A stretch of DNA of 64,000 nucleotides from Euonymus europaeus (taxonomy: Eukaryota; Streptophyta; Magnoliopsida; Celastrales; Celastraceae), in NCBI GenBank assembly GCA_963580455.1, contig OY756958.1, positions 27,168,501-27,232,500 of the forward strand, written 5' to 3'. The position numbers were made by a program, and so were the translations under genes. Under the pieces are notes generated by a model. It was not told where the DNA came from and searched no databases. It worked only from the letters and a program-made list of their open reading frames with translations. The stretch's first letter is position 1. Each line of letters opens with the position of its first letter. This document shows, piece after piece, positions 23,653 through 35,400 of the stretch.

Positions 23653-24207
23653 CCAGCAGCAGCTCGTAGTCTAGTGAAAATGGATTCTTTTTTTCATCAT
23701 ATGAAGATAGGTGATCTGGGCTACACACTCTTTTTTGTGTTATTTTGTTCGTGAGGAAGTGAATTCGAGGAGGTAACAATTAGCGGGTAAGTTTCTAAGG
23801 GTAATCAGAAGGGTAAAGAACGAGTTAAAATGTTCAGGAAACTTTTCAAATATTATTTTTTTTACCATTTGTTGTCACGGTAGAATTCATCAGAGGGTGA
23901 AGAAACCTTCATGGACTATATACCAAGTAAAGCTACTCAGTCCAGGTTTGGATTTTTCCCTTGTTTGTAGGATCCTTTTTTACTGTGATTTCCTCAGCAA
24001 AGCATGCTGCATGTTCTATTACCAATAAAACCAAAGGGCGTTTTATTTTGAAGTCTAATTTTCTTGAGCTTTAGCTGCTAGGCTTAATGTTCGGTGAGCG
24101 TTAATTTGTAATTGGACTTATTAGATGATGTAATACTGAATTAAAGGTATTATTTTCATCATATTTATTGACTTTTCAGGCCCAAATAGTCTGGGTAAAA
24201 TTATTGT
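23653..24207. other. 3' flank of the left OXS2-type gene up to the duplication junction
   Basis: Probable 3' untranslated sequence and flank. It matches 30907-31440 in the right unit block by block, including tcatcagaagggtaaag-like and ttattagatgatgtaatac strings. An aataaa-like signal lies near 24024. Similarity ends at about 24180, and the right unit begins at 24208. Confidence 0.6.
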
Positions 24208-24312
24208 CTACGGTATATGTATTGCAACCTTTTTCAATTTGGTACGTACGATACGTCCAGTTGAGGTGCGCTGCCGTCAGATTGAGCTCGTGATTACGCA
24301 AGCCGAAGTCAC
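24208..24312 (+). pseudogene. Truncated copy of the small gene at the duplication junction
   Basis: Matches intron 1 and exon 2 of the 15589-16256 gene: tctacggtatatgtattgc, ggtacgtacgatac, then ttgaggt joined directly to gcgctgccgtcagattgagctc. About 120 bases of exon 2 are missing between the two parts, exon 1 lies outside the duplicated unit, and the end of exon 2 with exon 3 has been deleted. It cannot make the protein. It marks the left edge of the right duplication unit. Confidence 0.85.
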
Positions 24313-26849
24313 AGGGCCACCAGGCCCAGATTAATAGACTTGACATTGTTTTTTTTCTTTGAATATTCATCAAATGACACGTGTTTTTTTTCTTCTTTGT
24401 TTCACTTCCTCCCGATTTCTGGTTGTGCAAGTGTAGGTGACTTGGGGACTAAATAAAAGTTAGATGGTGGAATCATGCATGGCCCCTGATCGACATTGGT
24501 TCCACTAGAGGGAGCCAATGCCAAAGTGAAATTGTTTGTTTGTTTCTCATTCACTTTCTAAGGACCGAATTAGTACCTTTCAAGAATGGGATTGCAAATT
24601 GGTTCTTGTTTGGTAATCTCTCCTATCACTTGGCTTTCTCTCCAAGGTAGTTGAGGCAGAGTTGTCAAACAAAACCCTAATGAGTTAGGCTTTTGGGTCC
24701 TTCAATTCTCATCCTACCATTTAAAGTATCTGTATGGTGTGTATTTGGATGTGTAGGACTTGTGTTGCTTTCATGCCTACTCTATCTAAGATTGAAAATG
24801 AGAGCTTGGGATTGTGAGAGGAGGGGGCCTAAAAATCCTTATAATAACTTGTTTGGTGGGGTAATTTTGTGTTTTTTTAGGATCTTTAAAATAACTTCTC
24901 CTCAATTAATATTCAAATATACTTTAGTTCTTCATTACTAAGATTTTCACCAAAATTTTATAAAATGAGACTCGGTGAAGTAAAAATATATTTATAAGAG
25001 ATAATTGAGCAATTACAAAACGTCAAAGAATCATTGTCTAACTTTCTAGTTTTGACTTCATATAATAATGTTTTGTATCAAAATGATGCCAAACAGATTT
25101 TATTTGAAATTGGACAAAAAGGGAAAAACTCCTCCACAAAGAGGTTAGACAATTTTAAACCCTCAAAAAACAGCATTAAATGTAAGGAAAAATAATAATT
25201 TACATAAAATAAATAACTAAATCGTAGGAATATATACATATGATGTTCTAAAAAAATTGCTATAAGTCATCAACCCTAGTGATTTAGATTATTTTGAGAT
25301 ACACTTCTCATGTTTTAAGCCACCTCGCACTCATGTATTTCTCTTATCAAAGCCCTTCAAGCAATTTAAATGTTACCAAGACTCACGGTGGCTTAGTCTA
25401 TTTCTAGGCACACCTCCTCCAGTTTTAAATATTAATAAATAGCAATGTATTTTCCATATTTTATGCAATTTTGACAAGAGAAAATATTGAACCACGGTTT
25501 TAAATCTCGTTTTCCTCACAACAAAATTGTTAAGACCGTCCAAAGTTGGCGTGGATAAAAACGAGAGCATGAAAATGGACATAAAAAAGCCAACATAATA
25601 TGCATTTTTCGAAATTCCCACATGTGATTAGTGATAACAATACATGCAATTGTGTAATTTCATTTCTTAATGAATATATTTCGCAATTATTCCAATTTTT
25701 CTTAGATGGTTTAAACAAGAACAAGAATATATGAAAAAAATAATAATTGGATTCATCACATGTTTCTTATTGTCATTGTGCAAGTTAAAGTTGGATGATA
25801 ATCAATCACACTCTACGTGTACTGATATTATATTTATTATTACTATTATTTTTGATTGTCGAACTGATATAAAAAAACGAAGATTAATTATTTTCACTGT
25901 GAAAATCCTAACTATTCTTAGCATGATATTGAAGAATCTAATTGCTATTACTCAAACAAACATATTTGTCCATAGGTCAGATCGGATAGGTAATATTGGA
26001 ATAGTGGCCATCGCTAAAGTCTTTAATCGCAAAATTTTTAGTATTTTATGACGAATTCAATGCTAAATTTAGATAAAAAAAAGGGTATGATAAATTGATA
26101 ACCATCATACAAGAACTAGTGTATAGAACGATAATTAGACGTGTTTCAAATCTTTTTCATGAATATGGAAAAAGTTAAATCATCCAACACTTCGTATTAA
26201 ACGGGTTCAATTGGGGTCGTATTGTAGGATTTCAAGCATTACATTTTTTTTTGTAATTGCAAGGTAGGAAAATAATTGACTTAGGTGATACATTTATAAA
26301 CATTAAAAGCACTAAAAAATAAAGACAATAATAGTATTCAAATTCGGATAAGATCATGAAATTATGCATTTTCATTTTTTAAATAAATACAAATATAGCC
26401 CCCGTTTGTTTCGGGGCATACTCTGTCACCGGAACTATTTGCAGCTGGCTTTGGTGCTCCACGCCTTTCCACCTGGATTTGACTCAACATTTAACTAAAT
26501 TGAGCACTGCTCTGACGTCCGTTTTCTCCTACTCTCCTTTACTGGCGGACTCCAAATCCACTTATTTTCATTCATCTTTTTTAATACAAAAGCCTTTTCA
26601 ATGTCCGTACTTGGTTCAGCCGGTAATCCCCGCTCTTGAGTCTTGACCTACGCCAAACAAGTCAGACTAAATAACCGGCTAATTGGGTTGCCCCGGTCCC
26701 CATCTCCACGCTCCATAAAGAAGAAGTCCTCAGAATTTGACTCTCATTTCAACTACATTTGGTGTGAATTTCAATGTCATTTCTTCTAATTTAAATTCTC
26801 GAATTTCTCCTGCATTTCATCTCAATTTGGAGTTCTGAACGTTGCACTG
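24313..26849. other. Intergenic region upstream of the right OXS2-type gene
   Basis: AT-rich sequence equivalent to 17120-19680 of the left unit, with small indels throughout and an unmatched part at about 25735-26430. Shared blocks include a G-box-like ACACGTG core at about 24376 and the near-promoter block 26450-26850. The plus-strand frame 25731-26051 is AT-rich with no recognisable motif, and I do not treat it as a gene. Confidence 0.55.
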
Positions 26850-28692
26850 TGTTTGTGCGTACTCCCTGTTTCTTCGTTTTTGTAGAATCGAAGGTAATGG
26901 GCGTTGAATCTTCTGTCTCGTGCTTCGTTTGTGGTTTCGATTTGGCTATGGAGGCAGTGTCGGGACCCTTGATCTTTCTCTCTTATTACCAATAAGTAAA
27001 TGTTCGCGACCTAGAGTTGCTGACTTCAATTGTTCTGGCACCTAACATTCGGTGAGTCTTACAATGTTTATTCGGTGGCTTAGTTGCTTAAGAATTTTTT
27101 TTTGATCATTTGGATCTGATCAACTGATTTTGTTGGTTTCTTTTTTTGATATGATTCTCGCGACTTGTTATTGGGTGTTTGTTGGTTTATGCTGAATTTC
27201 AGTTAAGTTGTTCTATGGATTTTGATGATCTTATAGTGTGTGAACTTATTTTCTCTTTATCAAGCTTGGAGCTTTTCTTCTAGCTGTCGATTAATATGTG
27301 TTCTTTTGAGTACTTTTCTGATATTTTATGCTATGGTTTTTGTGAACTAATGAATTTTTTTTTACCACAAAGTTTGGAGTCTGATCAACTGATTTTGTTG
27401 TCTTCTTTTTTTTGATCTTATTCTCCCGACTTGTCATTGGATGTTTGTTGGTTTATACAAAATTTGAGTTTAAAGTTGTTCTATGGATGATCTTATGGTT
27501 TGTGAACTTCTTTTCTCTTTATCAAGCTTGGAGTTTATTCTTCTAGCTGTTAATAAATGTGTTTTCTTTTAAGTATTTTTCTCGTATTTTGTGCTTTGCT
27601 TTTTTAGATCTTCCAATTCGGATTTAAAAAAAATATATATCTTCTATATTTCGGTGTGTTACTGTTATGTAGTTGCAAATTCTTATTTCGGGTATTGCTT
27701 AAGCTTTCTGCTAGTATTTTACATTTTTTTTTATTGTGACAGGTTTCCAGAATTTGTTTTCTTATCACACCCAGAGCATCTTGTCACTGATGTAATTAAG
27801 TTGATTTTCGGGTTCTATGCAAATCTTTGATTGAATCCGGATTGGCATTGGCTCTTATACTTATTCCTTTTCTTTTTAGTTTTTGAAGCTTTGATTTTGA
27901 AAGTTGGGTTATTAAAAATTGTTCTTGCTATCACACACAGCATCTGTGTCAGTGATGAATTTGTGTGGTTAATTTTTGGATTCTTTTCTAATCTTGATGA
28001 TTTTATTCCCACATCAAATTTCCTTTTATGTTCTTAGTGATCTATATTACAACATTATTCTTTTCCGTTCTATTCGATTCTTTGAATAAATACTTTTCTT
28101 GAGAATAAAATCTCCATTATATTTATGAACTTTTATTATGTGCTAATCTTCTCATTTCGATGATTCTGGACGTCCAATTGCTATATTATGCAACATTATT
28201 CTGGACGTCCAATCTTCCCTTTTTTGATCAATTACTATTTATGCTTTTCTGTATCCTGTCCTGTTTTGGATTTTTAGCACTGAAGAGTGATAAATAAAAC
28301 CTGTTTAAATGGTTGATTCTTTAATTTTCACTACAATAACTTATTTCAGTTGATGTGGGTATTTCTTCTTCCTACACAGCGGTTTTTCCCATTTATTTTT
28401 TTGTAAAAGGTTTTAATTTGAGCTCAAATTTTGATGAAGCTGTAATTTTATTTCTCTGCAAGTCTATTCTGCTTCCACTCTATTGACTTTGTTTTAATAG
28501 CTGCAGTTTCGTGCAAATATTTAGATCAGTATGTACTGTCCATATTTGTTCTTTGAATCTCTGTTGTTTTAAAGTTTGTTACGTACCAGTGCTTTGATAC
28601 ATACTATTGTAAAGTGTCTTCTCTTCGAGTTCTTATGTTATTGACGATGCACTGGTGTCTTTCGTGTATTTTTCTTTTCAGCTTGTTGAAGC
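26850..28692 (+). promoter_or_regulatory. Spliced 5' leader of the right OXS2-type gene
   Basis: Homologous to 19680-21473. It has a short internal leader exon at about 27744-27791 bounded by a gacag acceptor and a gtaatt donor, and a final leader intron ending at the cttttcag acceptor at 28681, eleven bases before the ATG. It also contains the doubled 260-bp intron repeat at about 27110-27600. Confidence 0.55.
27110..27600. repeat. Tandem repeat of about 260 bp in the leader intron, right copy
   Basis: Two blocks starting near 27113 and 27370 repeat ctgatcaactgattttgttg, a cgacttgt(t/c)attgg(g/a)tgtttgttggttta-like string and tcaagcttggag in the same order. They are equivalent to the doubled block in the left unit. 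Confidence 0.65.
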
Positions 28693-30906
28693 ATGTGCGG
28701 TGGTTCGGAGGGATCAAAATCATCATCTAGTACTTCTCCATCTGCCATTAAAGCCTCACCTAATTCTGACTCCAAAGGCATGACTAATGTTGCTGTTAAA
28801 AATGATGATAATTTTTCCTGTATGCTGGATCTTGCGGCTGACAATGATGTTGATGGCTTGAAGCAGTCAATAGAACAAGATCCTTCATTGATCAACGAGA
28901 TTGGACCCTGGTATGGCCGCCAAAAGGGCTCAAAGCAAATTGTTCTTGATAATAGAACTCCATTGATGGTTGCTGCCACCTATGGTAGTCTCGATGTTCT
29001 CCAGCTCATACTCTCTCTCTCTGAGGCTGATGTAAATCTGAGTTATGGCCGGGACAATACCACTGCACTTCATTGTGCTGCTTCTGGGGGATCCATCAGT
29101 GCAGTTGATACTGTTAAGCTGCTTATCACGGCCGGCGCTGATACAAGTTGTGTGGATGCAAATGGTCATCGTCCAGTTGATGTTATTTTGGTGCCTCCAA
29201 AACAAATAAGCATGAAGGTTGCACTTGAGAAACTCCTCTCGGACAGTGCTTCTGCTTGTGCTATTGGAGGGTGCAATTTACGTGTTTCCATTAGCACCTC
29301 GAATTCTAGCTCTCCAACCCTTTCATCGTCGATGGAAAATGGGTCGCCACCTTCTCCTTCAGATTTGGTATCTTCTCCGATGGCTGTGAAATTCAACGAT
29401 TTGCCTATTAGCTCTGCACCAGAGAAGAAAGAGTATCCTATTGATCCATCATTCCCTGATATCAAGAACAGCATCTATGCAACTGATGATTTCCGCATGT
29501 ATTCTTTCAAGGTTCGCTCTTGTTCCCGGGCATATTCCCATGATTGGACTGAGTGCCCTTTTGTCCACCCTGGAGAAAATGCCCGCCGACGAGACCCTCG
29601 GAAGTATCATTACAGCTGTGTTCCTTGCCCTGATTTTCGCAAAGGGGATTGCAGGCGCAGAGACATGTGTGAATATGCTCATGGAGTGTTTGAGTGTTGG
29701 CTGCACCCTGCACAATATCGGACTCGACTCTGCAAGGATGGTACCAGTTGTAACAGGAGGGTGTGCTTCTTTGCACACACAGCCGAGGAGCTTCGTCCCC
29801 TGTATGTATCTACTGGATCGGCTGTCCCTTCGCCACGAGCATTGGCCTCTACTGCTAGCGTCATGGACATGGCTACTGCATTGAACTTTTTACCTGGTTC
29901 CCCATTGTCTGTCTCTGCCATGTCTTCGCCTTCATTTGTGCAGGCCATGTCTCCATCAGGAAATGGCATTTCTCACCCATCCGGAGCATGGCCCCCATCA
30001 AATGTACCAGCACTTCATCTTCCCGGAAGCAACTTTCAATCTAGTCGCTTGAGATCTTCCCTTAGTGCTCGGGATATTCTTCCTCCCGATTTCAACATGT
30101 TACCCGATTATGAGGTTCAGCAACATATGCTAAATGACTTGAACTGCTTCTCGCAGACCCGTAACAATTCTACATCTTTGATTCATTCTGGTTGGTCCAA
30201 AACGCTAACTCCTTCAAACCTTGATGAGATTTTCTCCAGTGAAGTTTCTTTGTCTCCCAGAAATGCTGATCAGGCCGCTGGTATTTTTTCCACAACACAT
30301 AAGTCGGCTGTTCTAGGTCAGTTTCAACAGCAACAGAGCTTGTTATCACCAATCAATACTAGCGTGTTCTCACCAAAGAATGCTGAGAACCCTTTGTTGC
30401 AGGCTTCATTTGGTGTTGGATCTCCTGGTAGGATGTCTCCTAGGAGTATGGAGTCCATGTCGCCTTTGGGATCTAAGTTTTCGGCATTTTCCCAGCGTGA
30501 GATGCAACATCTACAGCTTCGCAGCCTAAGTTCAAGGGGTCTTGGATCGAACAACCCACCAGTCTCTGTTGTTGGATCTTCTGCGAATTCTTGGTCAAAA
30601 TGGGGCTCCCCAAATGGAAAAATTGACTGGTCGGTCAATAAAGATGAGCTGGGTATAATAAAGAGGCCAAATTCCTTTGAGATTGGAAATGATGGTGAGG
30701 AGCCTGATCTGTCATGGGTCCAATCTCTAGTCAAGGAATCACTGCCTGGGATGATGAGAGAAAAGTCGGCTGTTCTGGGCAGTGCTGCTCCACCATCTTC
30801 TGGTGATGGCCTGAACCCTAGCTCTCTGGTTGATTCCGTTGATAATGCTGTCATAGAATCTTGGCTTGAACAGATGCATATTGACCAGCAGCAGCTTGTA
30901 GTCTAG
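28693..30906 (+). CDS. OXS2-type ankyrin and tandem CCCH zinc-finger protein, intact copy
   Basis: Single coding exon, 737 residues, beginning MCGGSEGSK as in other members of the family. Ankyrin repeats lie at about 85-165 ([41 protein letters not shown]). The plant-specific RR tandem zinc finger has C312, C320, C326 and H330, then C347, C353, C358 and H362, preceded by the Arg-rich stretch [17 protein letters not shown]. The remainder is Ser/Pro-rich and ends [15 protein letters not shown]. Arabidopsis relatives such as OXS2 (C3H30) move between cytoplasm and nucleus and act in stress-related RNA or transcription control. That is family knowledge, and the exact orthologue is not settled. 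The complete start, complete end and unbroken frame mark this as the conserved copy of the tandem pair. Confidence 0.93.
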   Translation: MCGGSEGSKSSSSTSPSAIKASPNSDSKGMTNVAVKNDDNFSCMLDLAADNDVDGLKQSIEQDPSLINEIGPWYGRQKGSKQIVLDNRTPLMVAATYGSLDVLQLILSLSEADVNLSYGRDNTTALHCAASGGSISAVDTVKLLITAGADTSCVDANGHRPVDVILVPPKQISMKVALEKLLSDSASACAIGGCNLRVSISTSNSSSPTLSSSMENGSPPSPSDLVSSPMAVKFNDLPISSAPEKKEYPIDPSFPDIKNSIYATDDFRMYSFKVRSCSRAYSHDWTECPFVHPGENARRRDPRKYHYSCVPCPDFRKGDCRRRDMCEYAHGVFECWLHPAQYRTRLCKDGTSCNRRVCFFAHTAEELRPLYVSTGSAVPSPRALASTASVMDMATALNFLPGSPLSVSAMSSPSFVQAMSPSGNGISHPSGAWPPSNVPALHLPGSNFQSSRLRSSLSARDILPPDFNMLPDYEVQQHMLNDLNCFSQTRNNSTSLIHSGWSKTLTPSNLDEIFSSEVSLSPRNADQAAGIFSTTHKSAVLGQFQQQQSLLSPINTSVFSPKNAENPLLQASFGVGSPGRMSPRSMESMSPLGSKFSAFSQREMQHLQLRSLSSRGLGSNNPPVSVVGSSANSWSKWGSPNGKIDWSVNKDELGIIKRPNSFEIGNDGEEPDLSWVQSLVKESLPGMMREKSAVLGSAAPPSSGDGLNPSSLVDSVDNAVIESWLEQMHIDQQQLVV

Positions 30907-32463
30907 TGAAAATGGATTATTTTTCATCATGTGGAAGATGGGTGATCTGGGCGACATAATCTTTTTGTGTTATTTTGTTAATGAGGAAGTGAATTCGAGA
31001 GGGTAACAATTAGCGGGTAAGTTTCAAAGTGGGTCATCAGAAGGGTAAAGCACAAGTTAAAAAATTCGTGAAACTATTCAAATATATTTTTTATCATTCG
31101 TTGTCACAGCCGAATTCATCATAGGGTGAAGAAACCTTCCTGGGCTATACCAAAGCTACTCAGTCCAGGTTTGGATTTTTCCCCTTGCTTTTAGGTTCCT
31201 TTTTAACTGTGATTTTCTCAGCGAAGAATGCTGCACGTTTCATTGCCAATGAAACCAAAGAGCGTTGTATTTTTAAGTCTAATTTTCTTTTGACTTTTTT
31301 ACTTGCTAGATGTATTAACAGTGATTCAACAAAGAAATTGAGGGGTGGGTTTAATTTGTATTGGAATGGTGTATTCCATTTAACAATGTGTTATTGTTGG
31401 GTTATTAGATGATGTAATACAGAGTTAAAGGTATTATGTTCAATATGTTTTATTTTGCTTTCCTAGAAATGGCTTTACTATCGTCTTCCTTGATCTTTCC
31501 CTATCACCATGTCTCTTTTGATGTTCTATTTTCTCCCAAAAATGTGATAGGTTTTTTTTTTTAAAATCTTTTTTCGAGGAAGCAATAAGGATGAGGATTT
31601 GGTTGAGTGGGAAAGTCTTTTTATTAGTTTTGAGAAGTTCATCAGATGTGCGGATGTGGGTGGGGGGTGGTGATCGGTATTTTCTCTATTGGTGAAATGT
31701 GGATCTAACTTTGTCCAGGTGATGGCATTGAGATTTAATTTGTTCTTTGTTTGATGCAAACAACTTAACCTCTAAAGGTAAAGGAGTTGGTGGGTGTGCC
31801 TTCATTGAGATGAGAACTATATTTTTTGTGACTTGATAGTGATGCCGTGGCATGTGGAAGTTGGTGGTGATTTGTGTTCAATGAATCATGTGAAAGTACG
31901 GCATTTGAGTAGCTCAAGAAAGTGATTAATTACTTTTCTTGTTATTAAACGGAGTGCTGGCTTAATGGTTGAGATGGTTAAGTTGAGCGCGGTAACTTTA
32001 AACTGGTAACTTTAGACTGTTCATTAGAGGGTTGTGTGCACTCGCTGGCAGGTTCAGCTGTCTTTAAGGGCATGTTCGGTTTGAGTTTTCCGATTTCAAA
32101 ACAGAGTAACGTTTCTTGGGACTTTAATTCAGTTATGTCAAGTAGTTACTGAGTCGTCATTAGGCCAATCATAGGATTGTAACTCAGTAATTGCAGCATT
32201 TCTTGTTAGAAGGGCTCATATCATCACAAGAGACTTACCCAGAACAAAAAATTGAAACCATCTCAGGTTGAACTGCAGAGGATGTTAGAAACGTACAAAA
32301 GCATCTAGTAGCATATCATTACAAAAGCTACATTTATCAAACATGATAAATGAAGAGACCAGAGAATTATTTATCGGGATATCAAATATCACATCCAAAG
32401 CCAAAAAACAACAAGAAATGGCAATAGTGGCAGCAGAACTTTTTATCGTTATGTGACAGAAAT
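30907..32463. other. 3' flank of the right OXS2-type gene and region to the MATE gene
   Basis: Up to about 31440 this is duplicated 3' flank. Beyond that the DNA is unique. A tRNA-like box A string (TGGCTTAATGG) occurs near 31960, but the following box B (GGTTCAGCTGT near 32052) is poor, so a SINE is possible but not supported. The 3' untranslated end of the minus-strand MATE gene probably lies just left of 32464. Confidence 0.45.
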
Positions 32464-35400
32464 TCATGGAGTTCCAGTCTCCGACAAAAATCGACCTCTA
32501 AGAAAGCGCCAAGGTCCGGTTCCAGTTCCCATCCTGCAAATTAATAGCAGATCCATAATGAAAACGCATGAGAGTCGAGACTCTTGATTTGCAATGGTTG
32601 TGTACTATTTGGATTGGAATAGTTACCTCCACACACCAACAAAAGTACGAAGTCCCATATAGATAGTCAAAGCAATCCAGATTCCAACAAATCCGTCGCT
32701 TTTAGAGAGAACAAATAGAGATGAAATGCTGGCTATGGCAACAAGAACCTGAAGATAAGAGAAGTCAAACAAGAAATGATGAGCAGTTTTGGAGAGTTCA
32801 AGTCATCATGCTTCATTTAGGAGAAATTATGCTTTCTACTTACCATGGAGTATGCAGAATATGTATAGTCAGAAGCTCCAAAATTCACTCCATCAAAGAC
32901 AAAAGCTATTGAATTGAGTGGTTGTGTAGCTGCGACAAACTGTTGGATAGATATAGAAGAAATTTACTTCAGTTAATGTAAACAGCAGAAGGAATTTTTG
33001 CTTTTGGAGATTGGGCAAACAAATTACCGGGATGCCTATGCCTATAAAACGCAGAACGTTAACATCTCTGGAAAAGATTCCTCCTCCAAAGTGTAAACCA
33101 ACTCCGACAAAGAGAGCAAGCCCTATGCCCAGAACAAAACTCATCTGCAAAATGGTCATGTCTCAGAATCAGATTAAGAGTTTAAAGCAGTTCCAAGGAA
33201 ATGAAATCCTAGAATAAAGGATAGGAATTCATATGAGGGAGAGGAGGGTTCTTATTTTTTGTGATCTTCATGCAAGAGACTAACAAATTTTTTTCTATGA
33301 GATGAATGCACCAGGGGCATGAAGCCTATTTCTGGATGTCGCATCTAAGAACATAGAGAAACCTACAAAAAGGAATGAAGCAGCAGTACACATTCCTTGA
33401 ACCACATAATGGAATACCTGCAACACACGGGAGGAGGCAGCTGTCACCTTTTCATAGTCCTTCTCAGCAAATGCACTGGCCAAAATTGCCTACAAGTGAA
33501 TCAAAATATAAGAAAAAAAATCCAACTGTCTGCTCTTACTTGGCGTTGCAAATGAAAGTACAAGAAATCTGCTGTGTCGAATTTTAATACAAGGTTTATG
33601 AGTCATTTGAAATACAAGGCGAGCGAACAATTTCAGAAGGCAGGTACTCGTCTTGAGGGATAGCTGTGGCTGTTAAAGTTTATTTGTTCCCTGTACGGAA
33701 ATCAAGAATATAACTCTCTCCCCCCTTCCCATGCCCGCTCTTGATTAGCTAGTTGACATCATGTGACGGTTATATATTATAGTTTGATCCAACTGCTAAC
33801 AGCTTCACACTGTTTTTGCATTGCATAGGCAAAATTCTAGTCTTCTATAGAAAATGGGAGGAACAAAGTAAAGTTTCATTGCTTTCATAGAGCTCTGGGA
33901 TAGACAGCACTGAAATTGCATCACGAAAACAATTCCAAACCTCTCTAGACATACCACATTTATGTATATTATGCTATTTGATTATGTCTCAACTAGTTAT
34001 TTGAGCGATAGTATCATCAAATGATTAAATAAATTACAACCACATAATCACTACAAAATTTAGAAAATACGGTCAGGTTTAGTTACCTGTCCAGCAACAG
34101 CCAAACCATCAGCCAGAAGTGATGATGTCAACCAGACCTGCAAGCAAATCTGGAAAGCAGCCATAGGTGTTGAACCAAGCCTTGCAGCCATTGATGCTGC
34201 CAAGGTCACACAGATTGTCACAGCTATTACTCTTGCTAACAGGAGGAAACCTGCATTCGAAGCATAGAAATAAATTTTTATAAGAATGTATAGAAAATCA
34301 GTTAAACTTCATCTCAGGGATATAGGAAACAATTCTCTGACCATTTTTGATAAACCGACCAAACTGCAATTCCTTCACACTAGGAGGTAAGAGGTCAACA
34401 TCTTTCATCAACCTCAACAAAAGGATCAGCGAAATCAAGTACCTAGAATGGTAATAATAGGAAGGATAGACCAGTAAAGATGCATTGCAACAAAAATTTA
34501 TATTGGAAAAGGCATAAATATCCAAAAAGTGTTTGAGAATACCAAAGCAAGTATGGTGCTACTTACTGAGAAAGAACATGTGCAATGGCTGCACCACTGA
34601 CACCCAAGCGACAAACGAAGATAAATATTGGATCCAGAATGATATTTGCTAAATCTCCAGCAACTGTTGTAGAAAAAAAAGAAGAGTTAAACCCAATTTC
34701 AATTCCTTGAATGCCCTTTTGAAAATACAAATGGATACATTTATAGAGGTAACTTCATTTACTCTTTACAGCATTGTTTTCTGACTTGAGTCATATTCTT
34801 AGTTAGATCCTTGTCTAAAATATATTTTCTCGCTGCTTCTACCACTCAATCAGAAACATTCCTCCATAAATTTTTTAAGGAGAATAGCATGCAGTCGTGA
34901 TAAGAAGTTGTGGATATTTTCAATTCAACCCTTCCTAATACTTCAATGTTCTTTGAAGGTATCAAATTCAAAATTATTTAAATTAACCATGCAATTTCAA
35001 CCTTTCTAAACTTGGTATCAATAAATCTATCACATGACAAGAATCATAGTGGTAATTTATTAATAACACAAATTCAACCACTCTTTTGCTGTCATTCTGT
35101 CCCTATACTTAATCATAAAAGCTTTTACCGCTCTCAGGTTCCGTAATGCGCTTACTGAAATATTTCCATAGAATTTGAATCCCTAATTTTCTTGACTACA
35201 TCAGGTAACACCATATAAGTTAAATCAATCATATGGGTCTTGCGAGTGAAAAAACAGCTGCTTGAGTAATTTGATAGATGCATGTGGATTAAAAGAGGGA
35301 GAGGTAGACATGCACTCACAATCACATATATGCATGAATAATGGTGTGGTCAGCTAACTAATCAGATTAGCTTTGCTTATGCATGCACACTATTAAGCAA

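Larger units (their letters stand above)
15720..24207. repeat. Tandem segmental duplication, left unit
   Basis: This unit starts inside intron 1 of the small gene (tctacggtgtatgtattgc at 15720) and ends just before 24208, where the same sequence starts again. It includes the rest of the small gene, about 5 kb of intergenic DNA and the whole left OXS2-type locus with its leader. Similarity to the right unit is visible at many points, for example 17180-17480, 18440-18720, 19280-19620, 20543-20592 and the coding region. The unit is about 8.5 kb against 7.2 kb for its partner, mainly because of a deletion in the partner. Confidence 0.9.
24208..31440. repeat. Tandem segmental duplication, right unit
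   Basis: Head-to-tail partner of 15720-24207, about 7.2 kb. It starts in the relic of the small gene and ends at about 31440, after the ttattagatgatgtaatac block shared with 24119. Relative to the left unit it lacks roughly 1.1 kb (the equivalent of about 15980-17120) and about 120 bases of small-gene exon 2. The high coding identity and weaker intergenic identity suggest a fairly recent, but not brand-new, duplication. Confidence 0.9.

Noticed and set aside
31950..32070. tRNA-derived SINE head
   Set aside because: Box A-like TGGCTTAATGG is present but box B is poor and no tail or target duplication was found.
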